Shown one piece after another: positions 35,967 to 43,901 of a DNA stretch of 64,000 bases; the stretch's first letter is position 1; each line of letters starts with the position of its first letter. The DNA is taken from the NCBI GenBank assembly GCA_964602445.1, contig CAZRQV010000004.1, positions 1-64,000 on the forward strand, given 5' to 3'. The stretch is from HGM12587 sp964602445 (lineage in GTDB: Bacteria; Bacillota; Clostridia; Lachnospirales; Lachnospiraceae). The position numbers and the translations under genes are program-made. The notes below the pieces were generated by a model, which was not told the origin of the DNA, did no database searches, and worked only from the letters and a program-made list of their open reading frames with translations.

Positions 35967-36041
35967 TTGCGAAGGAAGGATTCGAACCTTCGGCCTTCGG
36001 GGTATGAACCCGACGAGCTTCCTCTACTGCTCTACTTCGCT
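35967..36041 (-). tRNA. tRNA-fMet (initiator type), anticodon CAT
   Basis: 75 nt that fold into a full cloverleaf: acceptor AGCGAAG/CTTCGCA, D stem GAGC/GCTC, anticodon arm TCGGG-TTCATAC-CCCGA, T arm GAAGG-TTCGAAT-CCTTC, discriminator A. It has every initiator hallmark: no pair at 1-72 (A and A), three consecutive G-C pairs at the base of the anticodon stem, and A11-T24 in the D stem. CCA is not encoded. It lies between the ArpU-like regulator and HNH genes. Confidence 0.9.
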
Positions 36042-36125
36042 TTATTGCCCAGCTTAGCCGTTTCCAGCCTTGCCTTCGGGTTCTATTGTATTGTAAAACG
36101 AATTTTCCGAACAAAACGAACTTTT

Positions 36126-36539
36126 TTATAAAATTTCAATTTTTTTTAAATAATCATCTCTGATTCTGATCCGCACATAATCTTCTTTTCCTGCATATCC
36201 AATTTTTTCTGCAATCTGAACCCACGATTTTTGTTGTATGTATCGCATTCTAAATACCGCTCTGGTCTGGATATCTTCAATATTTTCAATCCATTTTTCT
36301 ACGACTGCTACCTTTTCGCATTTATTCTCAAGTATTTTTTTCTTACGTTCATACAGATTTGTATCAAATCCGACAACAGCCTGTGGTCTTGGATATCCAG
36401 TGGAATAGTCAAATACCACACTGCTACCAAGCCCCGCTTCGGTATAATTCATTTCTGCAAGTTCAGAACGGAGCAGTGGTATTTCTTTTTTATACCTGGC
36501 ATAATTTTTTAAAAGTTGTTTTGTAATTTTAATATTCAT
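36126..36539 (-). CDS. ArpU-like phage transcriptional regulator
   Basis: 137 residues. The C-terminal half (RAVFRMRYIQQKSWVQIAEK, then DYVRIRIRDDYLKK) is a sigma-70 region-4-like helix-turn-helix seen in ArpU/RinA-type proteins that activate late transcription. The start at 36539 has AAGGAATGATTGAA before it. It sits just upstream of the late genes, as expected. Confidence 0.8.
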   Translation of the reverse strand: MNIKITKQLLKNYARYKKEIPLLRSELAEMNYTEAGLGSSVVFDYSTGYPRPQAVVGFDTNLYERKKKILENKCEKVAVVEKWIENIEDIQTRAVFRMRYIQQKSWVQIAEKIGYAGKEDYVRIRIRDDYLKKIEIL

Positions 36540-36604
36540 TTCAATCATTCCTTTTTTGTGTAATTATTCCTTGATAATTTTCTCTAGACATGTCCGGGGA
36601 TTTT

Positions 36605-36898
36605 TTATGACAACAGCTTAAACACCTGTTCGGTAATTAAAAACGCTGCCAAAATAACTGCTACCTGCATCACTGTGTCGCTGATCGGCAGCACGTACTG
36701 CACTAATGATCCCACTGCGATCAACATCGTAAAGAATACAAAGTAGATTCCTAAGTATATAAATAACATTTTATCGCTCCACCTCCACATCAGTATCAAT
36801 ACGCAACCTCGTAACCTTTTCTCAATGTCAGTTAAGTAGCTCATGCTTTTCTCTCTTGCCGTTTCCACAACATTCAGAGCTCGTCCATCTAATACCAT
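36605..36898 (-). CDS. Small membrane protein
   Basis: 97 residues if started at 36898, or 54 from the ATG at 36769, which has the much better GGAGGTGGAGCGATAAA site. The shorter form is two hydrophobic helices (LFIYLGIYFVFFTMLIAVG and DTVMQVAVILAAFLI). Family unknown. Confidence 0.55.
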   Translation of the reverse strand: MVLDGRALNVVETAREKSMSYLTDIEKRLRGCVLILMWRWSDKMLFIYLGIYFVFFTMLIAVGSLVQYVLPISDTVMQVAVILAAFLITEQVFKLLS

Positions 36899-36934
36899 TA
36901 TTTATTCCTCGCTATTCTGCTTATTTGCATTAAA

Positions 36935-36967
36935 AAACTACCAACTAAATATTAGCTGGTAGTTTTG
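36935..36967. terminator. Bidirectional hairpin after the ribbon-helix-helix gene
   Basis: ACTACCA pairs perfectly with TGGTAGT; an A-run precedes and a T-run follows on either strand, right after the stop at 36970. Confidence 0.75.
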
Positions 36968-36969
36968 AC

Positions 36970-37152
36970 TTACTTATTTTGTTCGATAAATACTTGCATC
37001 AGTTTGGTTAATACTGGACCTTGCCCTAGTTTCAATCTGTTGCATGTTTCCTTGAAGTTCTCCGCCGTGTCCTTGTCGATTTTGTACGTCTTCGGAACTA
37101 TTCCGGCTTTCGCATCCCATTTGTCCTGTGCTCTAGTCTTCTTTTCGTCCAT
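36970..37152 (-). CDS. Ribbon-helix-helix DNA-binding protein
   Basis: 60 residues. The single beta strand (PKTYKIDKDTAENFKETC) and two helices (NRLKLGQGPVLTKLMQVFIEQ) fit the Arc/MetJ-type ribbon-helix-helix fold. Such dimers bind short palindromes; the TACGTATACGTA palindrome in the promoter at 37498-37526 upstream in the same gene group is a possible target. TGAGGT gives the start. Confidence 0.72.
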   Translation of the reverse strand: MDEKKTRAQDKWDAKAGIVPKTYKIDKDTAENFKETCNRLKLGQGPVLTKLMQVFIEQNK

Positions 37153-37306
37153 ACTTTACCTCACAATACAAATTTAGTGCAGTAGATATAGCACTAAGAA
37201 TCAATGCTATCCCAAGCGGAATATCCAATCCTTTTTTTATTACATAAAACATCAGTATTGCCATTGATGAAGCACTTAATAATAATATAATTCTTCTCAT
37301 AGACAT
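37133..37306 (-). CDS. Small two-helix membrane protein
   Basis: 57 residues starting MSMRRIILLLSASSMAIL, with two hydrophobic helices and a basic/acidic tail. It overlaps the ribbon-helix-helix gene by 20 bases. The upstream ribosome binding site is weak, and a second ATG at 37300 is possible. Function unknown. Confidence 0.5.
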   Translation of the reverse strand: MSMRRIILLLSASSMAILMFYVIKKGLDIPLGIALILSAISTALNLYCEVKYGRKED

Positions 37307-37320
37307 ATATTCAAAGATGG

Positions 37321-37357
37321 TTTAAAATAGCGGTGAGAGGTGGGATTCTCCCACCGC
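37321..37357 (-). terminator. Hairpin after the 36-aa peptide gene
   Basis: GCGGTG/CACCGC encloses a perfect GGTGGGA/TCCCACC hairpin alternative; a T-rich tail (TATTTT) follows on the minus strand. Confidence 0.55.
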
Positions 37358-37364
37358 CAAGCAC

Positions 37365-37475
37365 TTACTTGAAGAACGTCTCATATATCAAGCATATTGC
37401 AGTTACCAGACCGTTTACTATGCTGACTATGAGTGCCACTCTTTCGAGTTGGTGCTTTTTCTTTTTCTTAGCCAT
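37365..37475 (-). CDS. 36-aa single-helix membrane peptide
   Basis: The sequence begins MAKKKKKHQLERVALIV and continues through one membrane helix to IYETFFK. GGAGGTGAG gives an excellent ribosome binding site, and a near-consensus promoter stands just upstream. The Lys cluster plus one helix resembles type I toxins and other small phage membrane peptides, but I saw no antisense RNA that would prove that. Confidence 0.65.
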   Translation of the reverse strand: MAKKKKKHQLERVALIVSIVNGLVTAICLIYETFFK

Positions 37476-37497
37476 CTCTTACTCACCTCCTGTAATT

Positions 37498-37526
37498 ATA
37501 TTACCATACGTATACGTATATGTCAA
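37498..37526 (-). promoter_or_regulatory. Strong promoter with a palindrome in its spacer
   Basis: On the minus strand TTGACA and TAATAT are exactly 17 bases apart. The spacer contains a perfect 14-bp palindrome, ATACGTATACGTAT (37506-37519), well placed to be an operator. It drives the 36-aa peptide gene. Confidence 0.8.
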
Positions 37527-37589
37527 TACTTTTCCCAGCTAATATTTAATTTTCAAGGTTCATTTTCCTTTATCAATTGCCTGCTATGG

Positions 37590-37799
37590 CTACATCTCCA
37601 AGGAATCCGTAACTGTACGTTCCGCAAAATCAAATATGTGTGCACCCTTTTCAGGTCCGGTAAACACATACACGCCGCCCTTCGGGATTCAAGCGTTATA
37701 ATCATGTACATCTACCTGCTGGATGTTCCGTTCCAACAGATTGATTAAATAATCCTTGATTGCTCTGATCACAACTTCTTCACTCACTAAATCACTCAT
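37590..37799 (-). pseudogene. Small ORF interrupted by an in-frame TGA
   Basis: Starting MSDLVSEEVVIRAIKDYLIN, the frame stops at TGA (37689-37691) after 36 codons, but continues with coding-like sequence (IPKGGVYVFTGPEKGAHIFD) to TAG at 37590, 69 residues in all. A CGA-to-TGA change would explain it. The start overlaps the preceding gene as ATGA. Confidence 0.5.
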
Positions 37800-37945
37800 T
37801 TCTGCCCTCCTCTTTTACTCTGATACGCCTTGCGTTCGAATATCTCCCTCGTCCGCTCCGTCGGCGGTGCCTTCTGTTCCTCATCATAGATGCTGTCCAG
37901 CTGATGTTTTCTTTCCTTGTCTGTCAACTTTATTCTCTTTTTCAT
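37796..37945 (-). CDS. Small basic protein, 49 aa
   Basis: MKKRIKLTDKERKHQLDSIY is followed by a charged tail ending KRGGQK. It is coupled to both neighbours by 4-base overlaps. Function unknown. Confidence 0.6.
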   Translation of the reverse strand: MKKRIKLTDKERKHQLDSIYDEEQKAPPTERTREIFERKAYQSKRGGQK

Positions 37946-38487
37946 AAATTCAATACCTTTCCCAAGTGCTCTAATGCCTCCGGGTAGCTGTGCTTCAGGT
38001 GCTTCTCAATTTCCCCAACCTGTACTCTCCGGAGCTGCTTATCCTCATTCTGGCTCTCGATCGACATCAATTCTTCCACAACATCGTCGGAAAATCCGAT
38101 ATCGTACTGATCATTAAAGTAGATGGCATAATCGGACATAGTTACATACCGGTCTCCAAGCGGATCCGTGTCAAAAAACTCTGCTGAATGCTTCGAAAAC
38201 AGTTCCACCATCCTCTGGAGCCGTACCTTCTTCCATCCAAATTCCTCTTCGAACACCTTTAGGAAGACCAGCAGAAGTGTATTCATCAGCCGTTTTGCCA
38301 ACATAATGTTACATTCATGGATTGCTTCTGCCGGAATTTCCAGTGGAACAAATACTGCACCTCTGAGCTTTACTTCCTGTTCCAGTCTTCTTACACCTTT
38401 CTCTATGGTTCCCTCGCTTTTAATGATCCGCAATGCCCATGCCAGACCTTCCATGCGGTTTTTTGTATAAGTATCAACTTTTCCCAT
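37942..38487 (-). CDS. Hypothetical phage protein, 181 aa
   Basis: Starts at ATG 38487 after AAGGAAGAGAG. Mostly helical (VDTYTKNRMEGLAWALRIIK, LAKRLMNTLLLVFLKVFEEE), with an acidic C-terminal half. No motif recognised. It lies in the series of early/middle genes between the helicase and the small membrane proteins and overlaps both neighbours. Confidence 0.75.
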   Translation of the reverse strand: MGKVDTYTKNRMEGLAWALRIIKSEGTIEKGVRRLEQEVKLRGAVFVPLEIPAEAIHECNIMLAKRLMNTLLLVFLKVFEEEFGWKKVRLQRMVELFSKHSAEFFDTDPLGDRYVTMSDYAIYFNDQYDIGFSDDVVEELMSIESQNEDKQLRRVQVGEIEKHLKHSYPEALEHLGKVLNL

Positions 38488-38842
38488 TTTTCTCTCTTCC
38501 TTCATATGCATAACGATTAATTGTCAACACAAAACTGTTTAGCAAAGCCACTGTCACTTCATCTGCGCCACGCCTAATCTCATCAAATTTTGAAAAAAAC
38601 TTCGCTCTTTCCTCGTCGCTTTCTAGATCGTAATAAACCGATTCCGCTGCAAAGTCTGATAAAATCCGGATTGCTTCGATGTACTGCAGCCGAAGCTGCT
38701 TTCTGCTCTCCCTCAGGTCTTCGCAAAGCTTATCGTATGGCACTTTATATTTTGAGGTCAGTAGCTCCATCGAAACAGCTTCTTCATTTTTTCGCTTTTT
38801 TCTTTCGAGATCACAAACCTTTAAATATGTCTCCTTGATCAT
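38474..38842 (-). CDS. Hypothetical helical phage protein, 122 aa
   Basis: From ATG 38842 (AAGGTG nine bases upstream) it reads MIKETYLKVCDLERKKRKNE, then further helices rich in Arg, Glu and Leu. Its start overlaps the helicase stop as ATGA, indicating coupling to DNA replication genes. No recognisable domain. Confidence 0.75.
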   Translation of the reverse strand: MIKETYLKVCDLERKKRKNEEAVSMELLTSKYKVPYDKLCEDLRESRKQLRLQYIEAIRILSDFAAESVYYDLESDEERAKFFSKFDEIRRGADEVTVALLNSFVLTINRYAYEGREKNGKS

Positions 38843-40220
38843 ATAAACCGGCACCTTGCCTTTCTGTAGGATGTCTTTCTGCGTTTATATTGATTTTTGC
38901 AAAACTCGATATCGTCTACATAATCGTAGCAGATTGCATCGTCTTTACCATCAAACACTCTTGCGATGCGTCCGATGCTCTGAGTCACTACTGCATAATC
39001 CTTTTTTGGCGTTGTCAGATACAAGCGATCCAGCCTAGGAATATCTAATCCTTCTTTTGCCAAACTATAAGATGCAAACAAATATTTTAATTCCCCGGTC
39101 CTCATTTTTTCAATTGCCAGGATTCGTTCTGCCTTTGCTTTTTTACTAGTCATTTTCCCATGAATCATTGCGCTCTTTTTTCGGAGATCTTCCGGAAGCA
39201 AATCCTGCAGTGATTTTAGATGCTCCAAGCGATCTGATAAAACCAAATTTGAGTGCTCATGATTTTTAATCAGATCCGCTACGATCGTCTCATTTCTCTG
39301 CCTGTTTTCTGTTAAGTACGGGATCAACTTAGAATAGTCCAGCGTTCCGTCAATATCTTGGATTGCAAAGCATGTGCCAATGCCGGTACCACGTTCTTTG
39401 ATCCCTACCTGCATAGTCTTTTCTGCCACAGCTTCCTCTGGCACTTTGTAAGCCACATCTCCGATAATGGCAAAGGTTGTTTTAATCAACCCGTCTGATC
39501 TATGTACCGTGGCTGATAAGCCGTATTTGTATCTTGCAGCAAGGTTACTCATGACTTTATAAAACATTGTTACAGCCGACGGAGTTCCGGATAATCTATG
39601 ACATTCATCAACTATGATCACGTCCCATGTGTATTTATACTTCTGCAGATCTAACTTGCTAAGTGTCTGTACCGTTGCAAATGTCATATGAGTTCCGATG
39701 CTTACTTTTCCACCAGTTATCTTGCCCAGTGTGTTTTCCGGAAAATACATTGCTGCTCTGCCATATGACTGATTCAGCAGATCCTGTGTATGTGTAATCC
39801 ATAAAGTTTTTCGAGCGATCGATGCAGCCAGTGCAATTCCCATCTGCGTTTTACCGGATCCGCATGGGCTCTGGAGAATTCCGCAGCCGGCAATCCGCAT
39901 AGCATCAACTGCGGGTTGCTGGTAATCAAATAATGGCACCTTGCCGTTGTAAGTAAGTAATCCATTATCCGCCAGATCTGTATGTATCTGGCTGTTTTCC
40001 ACGAAGGATCTGATTTTTTTCCTGTGCCGCATGGCAAGATCAGCTTCTCTCCATCCACGGAGTAAATACTAATATATGGCTCAATGTTTCCAGTCCACAA
40101 ACCCCTACGCTTTCTCGCTGCGTATTCCGGATTAGGGAATGCGAGGTTCGATCTTGCCCATTCGATCAGCTCTGCCGAAGGATTTTGAACGATCAATTCA
40201 TTGCTGATTATTAGAACCAT
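38839..40220 (-). CDS. DEAD/DEAH-box helicase, split by a -1 frameshift
   Basis: The N-terminal frame (MVLIISNELIVQNPSAELIE to DGEKLILPCG) and the 397-aa downstream frame are two parts of one SF2 helicase of about 461 residues. Shifting -1 at A-AAA-AAA (40014-40020) joins LPCGTGKK to IRSFVENS. Motifs in the second part: LQSPCGSGKTQMGIA (Walker A), IIVDECHRL (DEAH-like DECH), GLSATVHRSDG (motif III) and SIGRIARVF (motif VI). It probably unwinds DNA during phage replication. The downstream frame also has its own ATG at 40032, without a strong ribosome binding site. Confidence 0.85.
40014..40020 (-). promoter_or_regulatory. Possible -1 frameshift heptamer A-AAA-AAA in helicase gene
   Basis: Seven A residues on the coding strand, in the phase required for slippage (GGA AAA AAA TCA). 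A -1 shift continues exactly into the helicase frame. Confidence 0.5.
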
Positions 40221-40597
40221 TTAATGCTCACCTTCTTTATCTCTTTCTCGCTCATGCTGCCGATTCCCTGTAAGCGTTTTTCGTTTAACGCCTGGAACGG
40301 CACCACATAGATGTTACATTTTCTGCAGAACTTGATCACAAAATAAACATTCTCATTTCCTGTCTCGATCCAACGCTTCATAGCACTGATCTGATTGGAT
40401 TCCATTCTGCTAAGCTGGAACCGTTCACTCTCGCATTCTTTGCAGTCAAATGCGAACGGGATATTGTCTTTTGCCGCTATAATGTCAAACGGCTGTCCGT
40501 TCTTGTTATCTTTCAGGACATGTGCCCATAAGCCGTTATATGCCAATATGTTTCCGAAGAACTGTTCAAAGTTACTTCCCTTGGATTTATTACTCAT
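40211..40597 (-). CDS. RecU-like Holliday-junction resolvase / PD-(D/E)XK nuclease
   Basis: 128 residues. PFDIIAAKDNIPFAFDCKEC carries the Asp and the D-x-K signature of the restriction-endonuclease fold, and the N-terminal NKSKGSNFEQFFGNIL and C-terminal YFVIKFCRKCNIYVVPF strands match RecU/Hjc-like phage resolvases. It probably resolves branched replication products before packaging. Confidence 0.82.
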   Translation of the reverse strand: MSNKSKGSNFEQFFGNILAYNGLWAHVLKDNKNGQPFDIIAAKDNIPFAFDCKECESERFQLSRMESNQISAMKRWIETGNENVYFVIKFCRKCNIYVVPFQALNEKRLQGIGSMSEKEIKKVSIKWF

Positions 40598-40904
40598 TTT
40601 GTTCTCCTTTTTCGTATTGTCTTACCAAAACACCCTGTTTGTCTTACTCAAAGTCTTACTCAAAAATGCCTGCAAACCTTTATTTTTCAATAGGTCTTAC
40701 CGTCTTACCAAAAATCCGATATAAAACACCAATATTATATATAGATAATTCACAGACCCAAATTTTACACTCCCTATAAGGTATTGTTTATGGTAAGACT
40801 GGTAAGATGGTAAGACTCTATGTTAAAAAGCCTTATTTTCTGCGGGTTTCAGGGCTTAAAAATGTCTTACCTTGGTCTTACCTTTAGTTAATCAAGTAAG
40901 ACAT
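40598..40904. repeat. GTCTTAC repeat cluster, candidate replication origin
   Basis: GTCTTAC occurs at 40619, 40641, 40653, 40694, 40702, 40864 and 40875, and in inverted form (GTAAGAC) at 40793, 40810 and 40896, with a one-mismatch copy at 40802. They bracket an A+T-rich core (ATATTATATATAG near 40732-40744). The cluster is in the only large gap of the replication module. I read it as an iteron-type origin; a multi-operator control region is the alternative. Confidence 0.7.
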
Positions 40905-42785
40905 TTAATTAAACGGCAGCTCCATTTGAGAATACTCTATCGATTCGAAATCATTGTTTTCAAAGAAAATGTAGCTTGCTTTAACTCCATTTACTTTCGT
41001 TTGCTGTACATATTTTCCCTGCGAATTCTTCCGGATCTGCTTCCGCTCTGCCCATTTCTTACTAACAGCCGTATAATCAAATCCATTCTTGTCCAGAAAC
41101 TCGCATAAAACACTTTTATTGATTTTGATCACACCTGCCACATTATCGATACTCCCCCAGATTTCCACGCCTGAGGGTGATACCACATTGTCCGGATCCA
41201 CTAACAGGAACTTGTTCCTGTTCTTTGCTACGCAATCCATGACCGCCTCTAAAGCTCTTTCCGCCACATCTACGTCAATCGCTTTATGTAGATACTTTTT
41301 CACATCGTCAATGTTCAAAGGCTCCTGACCGTCAAAAATCAGCTCACAGGACAGCTCATCTGCCAAAAGGATACACGACATAGCCATAGCCTGCTTATCG
41401 GTTGTATCGAGCTGGCAGAGCGCATCAAAATAAAATCTGTAACGCTCTGTCAACTTCTTTGTTTCAGTCTGCTGGATGTACTCCACAAATTTCTTGCCGG
41501 CAAATCCATAGTTTTCATTGATCACAGCACATACGCCGTGTCCGTCCTCTACAAGTTTCCCGTCGATTGCGATCTCTACAACACGGTTTTTGGAGCCACC
41601 ACCAGAATTAGATTTCGTGATTGGCTCTTCCCCGGTAAACAGGATGCTGTTTTTCCATGTCTTCGTTTCTTCTACGCCGCCATGTGCTTTGGCACGCCCA
41701 CGATCAACACCTTCCGTGATCTGGTAGATTAACTGATCAAAATTCCCATTCCACTTGTCCTTGATCGTCTGCAGTTCGTCTCCGGCTAATGGGATGCTGC
41801 ACAAAAACGCTGCGTTCCGCATGATAGCGTTCTTTGTCATATTCATGGTTTTTACCAATCCGCCCATCTTAGGATTCCCCCAAATGCTCATAGCCACCAT
41901 TAAAGCTACTGTTTTGCATGTTCCGGTTGGTCCCCATACATGCAACACAAACGGCAACACTCCTAATGGCTCCAAAAGCACTGATGCAAATGAAGCTGCC
42001 ATCATCATTCTGACCGCGATATTCCCTCGTAAATCTTTACAGAGATTCTTCCACGCACCGTAATCACCCTGTTCATGGATATTTTTAAATATAACTTCAT
42101 AGTCTCGATCACCTTCGTACCTGATGTCGTTTGCATAAGGCGTGAACGAATTTCCTACCCAACCCAAACGATTGATCGATTTTTTCGGTGCCAAAGCCAC
42201 CGGATTGTTTCCGCAGCAATCACTCAAATAGCGCACTAAGTTATCTTTCGTTTCAGATGTGACTTCAATCCCAAAAGGACTCAGTGCATCAACAATCTTA
42301 TTGGCATTCGCACACACAACTTTGTCTACAGTGATAGACTGCCATTCGCCGTATTTAAAATAATCAAGTGTTACTCGTTCTTCATTGGTATCCACATTTT
42401 TAAGGATTTCCACCGGCAAGATCGGATGAGGACATGCAATCGACATGAACGGCATTCCTTTTGCATCAAACTTTTTTTGCACAATCCCGGTATCTTTTGC
42501 ATCCCAGCCGCCGCAGTCTAATTCCAATTTCTGATCAGTAAAGCAAGTCTTATTGCCACGCTGCTTCATCCGCTGTATGTAATCTGTCACAAATGCCTTG
42601 TAGATGTTATCAAACTCTCTGATACGTCGAAGTTCTCTTGCCTTTGCACGTAATGCTTCTAAATACTGAGATCGCTGCACGATATCATCTATTTCAAACA
42701 CTTTGTAAAAAAGCTCATCCGGAAATGGCTCTGCTGCTGGTAAGCTATCCATACCAGCTAATAATTCTGTTTCTGATTGATCCAA
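40905..42785 (-). CDS. DUF927-family replicative helicase/primase-helicase
   Basis: 626 residues. The AAA+-like core carries HVWGPTGTCKTVALMVAMSI (Walker A) and PLAGDELQTI (Walker B-like), followed by RVVEIAIDGK, as in DUF927 proteins that act as phage replication ATPases with a CHC2 primase. The N-terminal 200 residues form an inactive-primase-like region. The C-terminal segment (NKSVLCEFLDKNGFDYTAVS) resembles a winged helix; the end is MELPFN. The start is a TTG after GGCGGTG, overlapping the primase frame. Confidence 0.87.
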   Translation of the reverse strand: MDQSETELLAGMDSLPAAEPFPDELFYKVFEIDDIVQRSQYLEALRAKARELRRIREFDNIYKAFVTDYIQRMKQRGNKTCFTDQKLELDCGGWDAKDTGIVQKKFDAKGMPFMSIACPHPILPVEILKNVDTNEERVTLDYFKYGEWQSITVDKVVCANANKIVDALSPFGIEVTSETKDNLVRYLSDCCGNNPVALAPKKSINRLGWVGNSFTPYANDIRYEGDRDYEVIFKNIHEQGDYGAWKNLCKDLRGNIAVRMMMAASFASVLLEPLGVLPFVLHVWGPTGTCKTVALMVAMSIWGNPKMGGLVKTMNMTKNAIMRNAAFLCSIPLAGDELQTIKDKWNGNFDQLIYQITEGVDRGRAKAHGGVEETKTWKNSILFTGEEPITKSNSGGGSKNRVVEIAIDGKLVEDGHGVCAVINENYGFAGKKFVEYIQQTETKKLTERYRFYFDALCQLDTTDKQAMAMSCILLADELSCELIFDGQEPLNIDDVKKYLHKAIDVDVAERALEAVMDCVAKNRNKFLLVDPDNVVSPSGVEIWGSIDNVAGVIKINKSVLCEFLDKNGFDYTAVSKKWAERKQIRKNSQGKYVQQTKVNGVKASYIFFENNDFESIEYSQMELPFN

Positions 42786-43327
42786 TTTTTTTCACCGCCT
42801 GTTTATCTTTATAAAATTCTTCCGGATGATCCTTTAAACAATCCAGCCGGTATTCCACATAAGCAAGTTCCTGCATCGCTTCCGGAAAATGTTTGTCCGC
42901 ATCATCCCATGATGCTTCCGCAAGCAAATTATGATATACCGTCAATATTGTTTTTGCATATTTTAAAAACAACTCTCGATCCTGTATTTTTTTTTTGTCG
43001 GAGCTCTCGCTCCCGCTTATCTCTGTACGACGATTGCTGATCCGGCTCCGGAAGTCCAAAATCATGCATTAACTGTCGGCATGCATCTTCATTGCTGATC
43101 CCATACAATCTCGCTGCATATGAAATCAGATCACCGCCTGCACCACAGCTCCAGCAGTAAAAGCTTTTATCATATAGTTTCATCGACGGTCGAGTGTCGT
43201 TATGAAAAGGGCAGGTACAGGTGTTATTTCGCAAAATCCTACGCCCATAACGCTCTGCTACCTGCCGCATAGATAACCTGCTTTTTACTGCGTCGTAATC
43301 CTCTTTACATAAATGGCAGCTGATCAT
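42745..43327 (-). CDS. CHC2 zinc-finger primase domain protein, frameshifted at A10
   Basis: The upstream frame holds the CHC2 zinc finger (TCTCPFHNDTRPSMKLYD, SFYCWSCGAGGDLISYAARL) and reaches RERELRQKKNTGSRVV before stopping. Removing one A from the A10 tract (42987-42996) joins RQKK to IQDRELFLKYAKTILTVYHN and a helical C-terminus ending SWYG, giving about 193 residues. The C-terminal frame has no suitable start of its own. It probably binds DNA and works with the DUF927 helicase to prime replication. Confidence 0.82.
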
Positions 43328-43901
43328 TTTCTAAGCCGTCCGGAACGTTCATCCATCCCTGTGCATCCGGCTTTCCGGAGGCCGCCATTAATGGATCCAC
43401 AGATACAGGATCTGGCGCAAGCAGCTTATCTTCCGGAATAACTGCTTCTTTTAAGCCGTCCACGCTTCTGATCTGCATAAGCTTTGTTGCAAATCTCTTT
43501 TCCCCGTCCTGCGTCCAAAACTGTTCCCTGCCAAAAACGCCACCAAAACGCTTGCCTACGAGTCCTTTTTCGTTCCAGTCCCATTTATAACCATTGTTTG
43601 ATTTTTCAATACTGCAGATCATGCCCTTAAAGAACGGCAATCCTTTACCCTGCGTAAACTGTTTATGTACTCCGCCCCACTTTGCATCACTAGAGGTCTG
43701 CTTTCTCGACTCAAACTGTTTTTTGTAAAAGTCCTTGTGTTCCCCCTCGGCAATATCGAAACAAATGGCAAGCTGGCTTCTGCCGTCCTGCGTGAACTGT
43801 TCTGCGGCCTGTTTTACAATGCAGATATACAAACCTGCTGGCAGCTGCATTGCTTCTCCGGTATAAGCCGGTGCTTCATCCCATCCTGGTATTGGTTTCA
43901 T
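43305..43901 (-). CDS. DUF669-like single-strand DNA-binding protein
   Basis: 198 residues. AMQLPAGLYICIVKQAAEQF and RSQLAICFDIAEGEHKDFYK are beta strands of an OB-like fold typical of phage DUF669 proteins. It ends DGLENDQLPFM, close to the acidic-hydrophobic tail that SSB proteins use to recruit partners. It lies between the ATPase and primase genes. The role as the phage SSB is inferred. Confidence 0.75.
   Translation of the reverse strand: MKPIPGWDEAPAYTGEAMQLPAGLYICIVKQAAEQFTQDGRSQLAICFDIAEGEHKDFYKKQFESRKQTSSDAKWGGVHKQFTQGKGLPFFKGMICSIEKSNNGYKWDWNEKGLVGKRFGGVFGREQFWTQDGEKRFATKLMQIRSVDGLKEAVIPEDKLLAPDPVSVDPLMAASGKPDAQGWMNVPDGLENDQLPFM

Noticed and set aside
35899..36114. 71-codon minus-strand open frame
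   Set aside because: It runs across the initiator tRNA gene and has no ribosome binding site.
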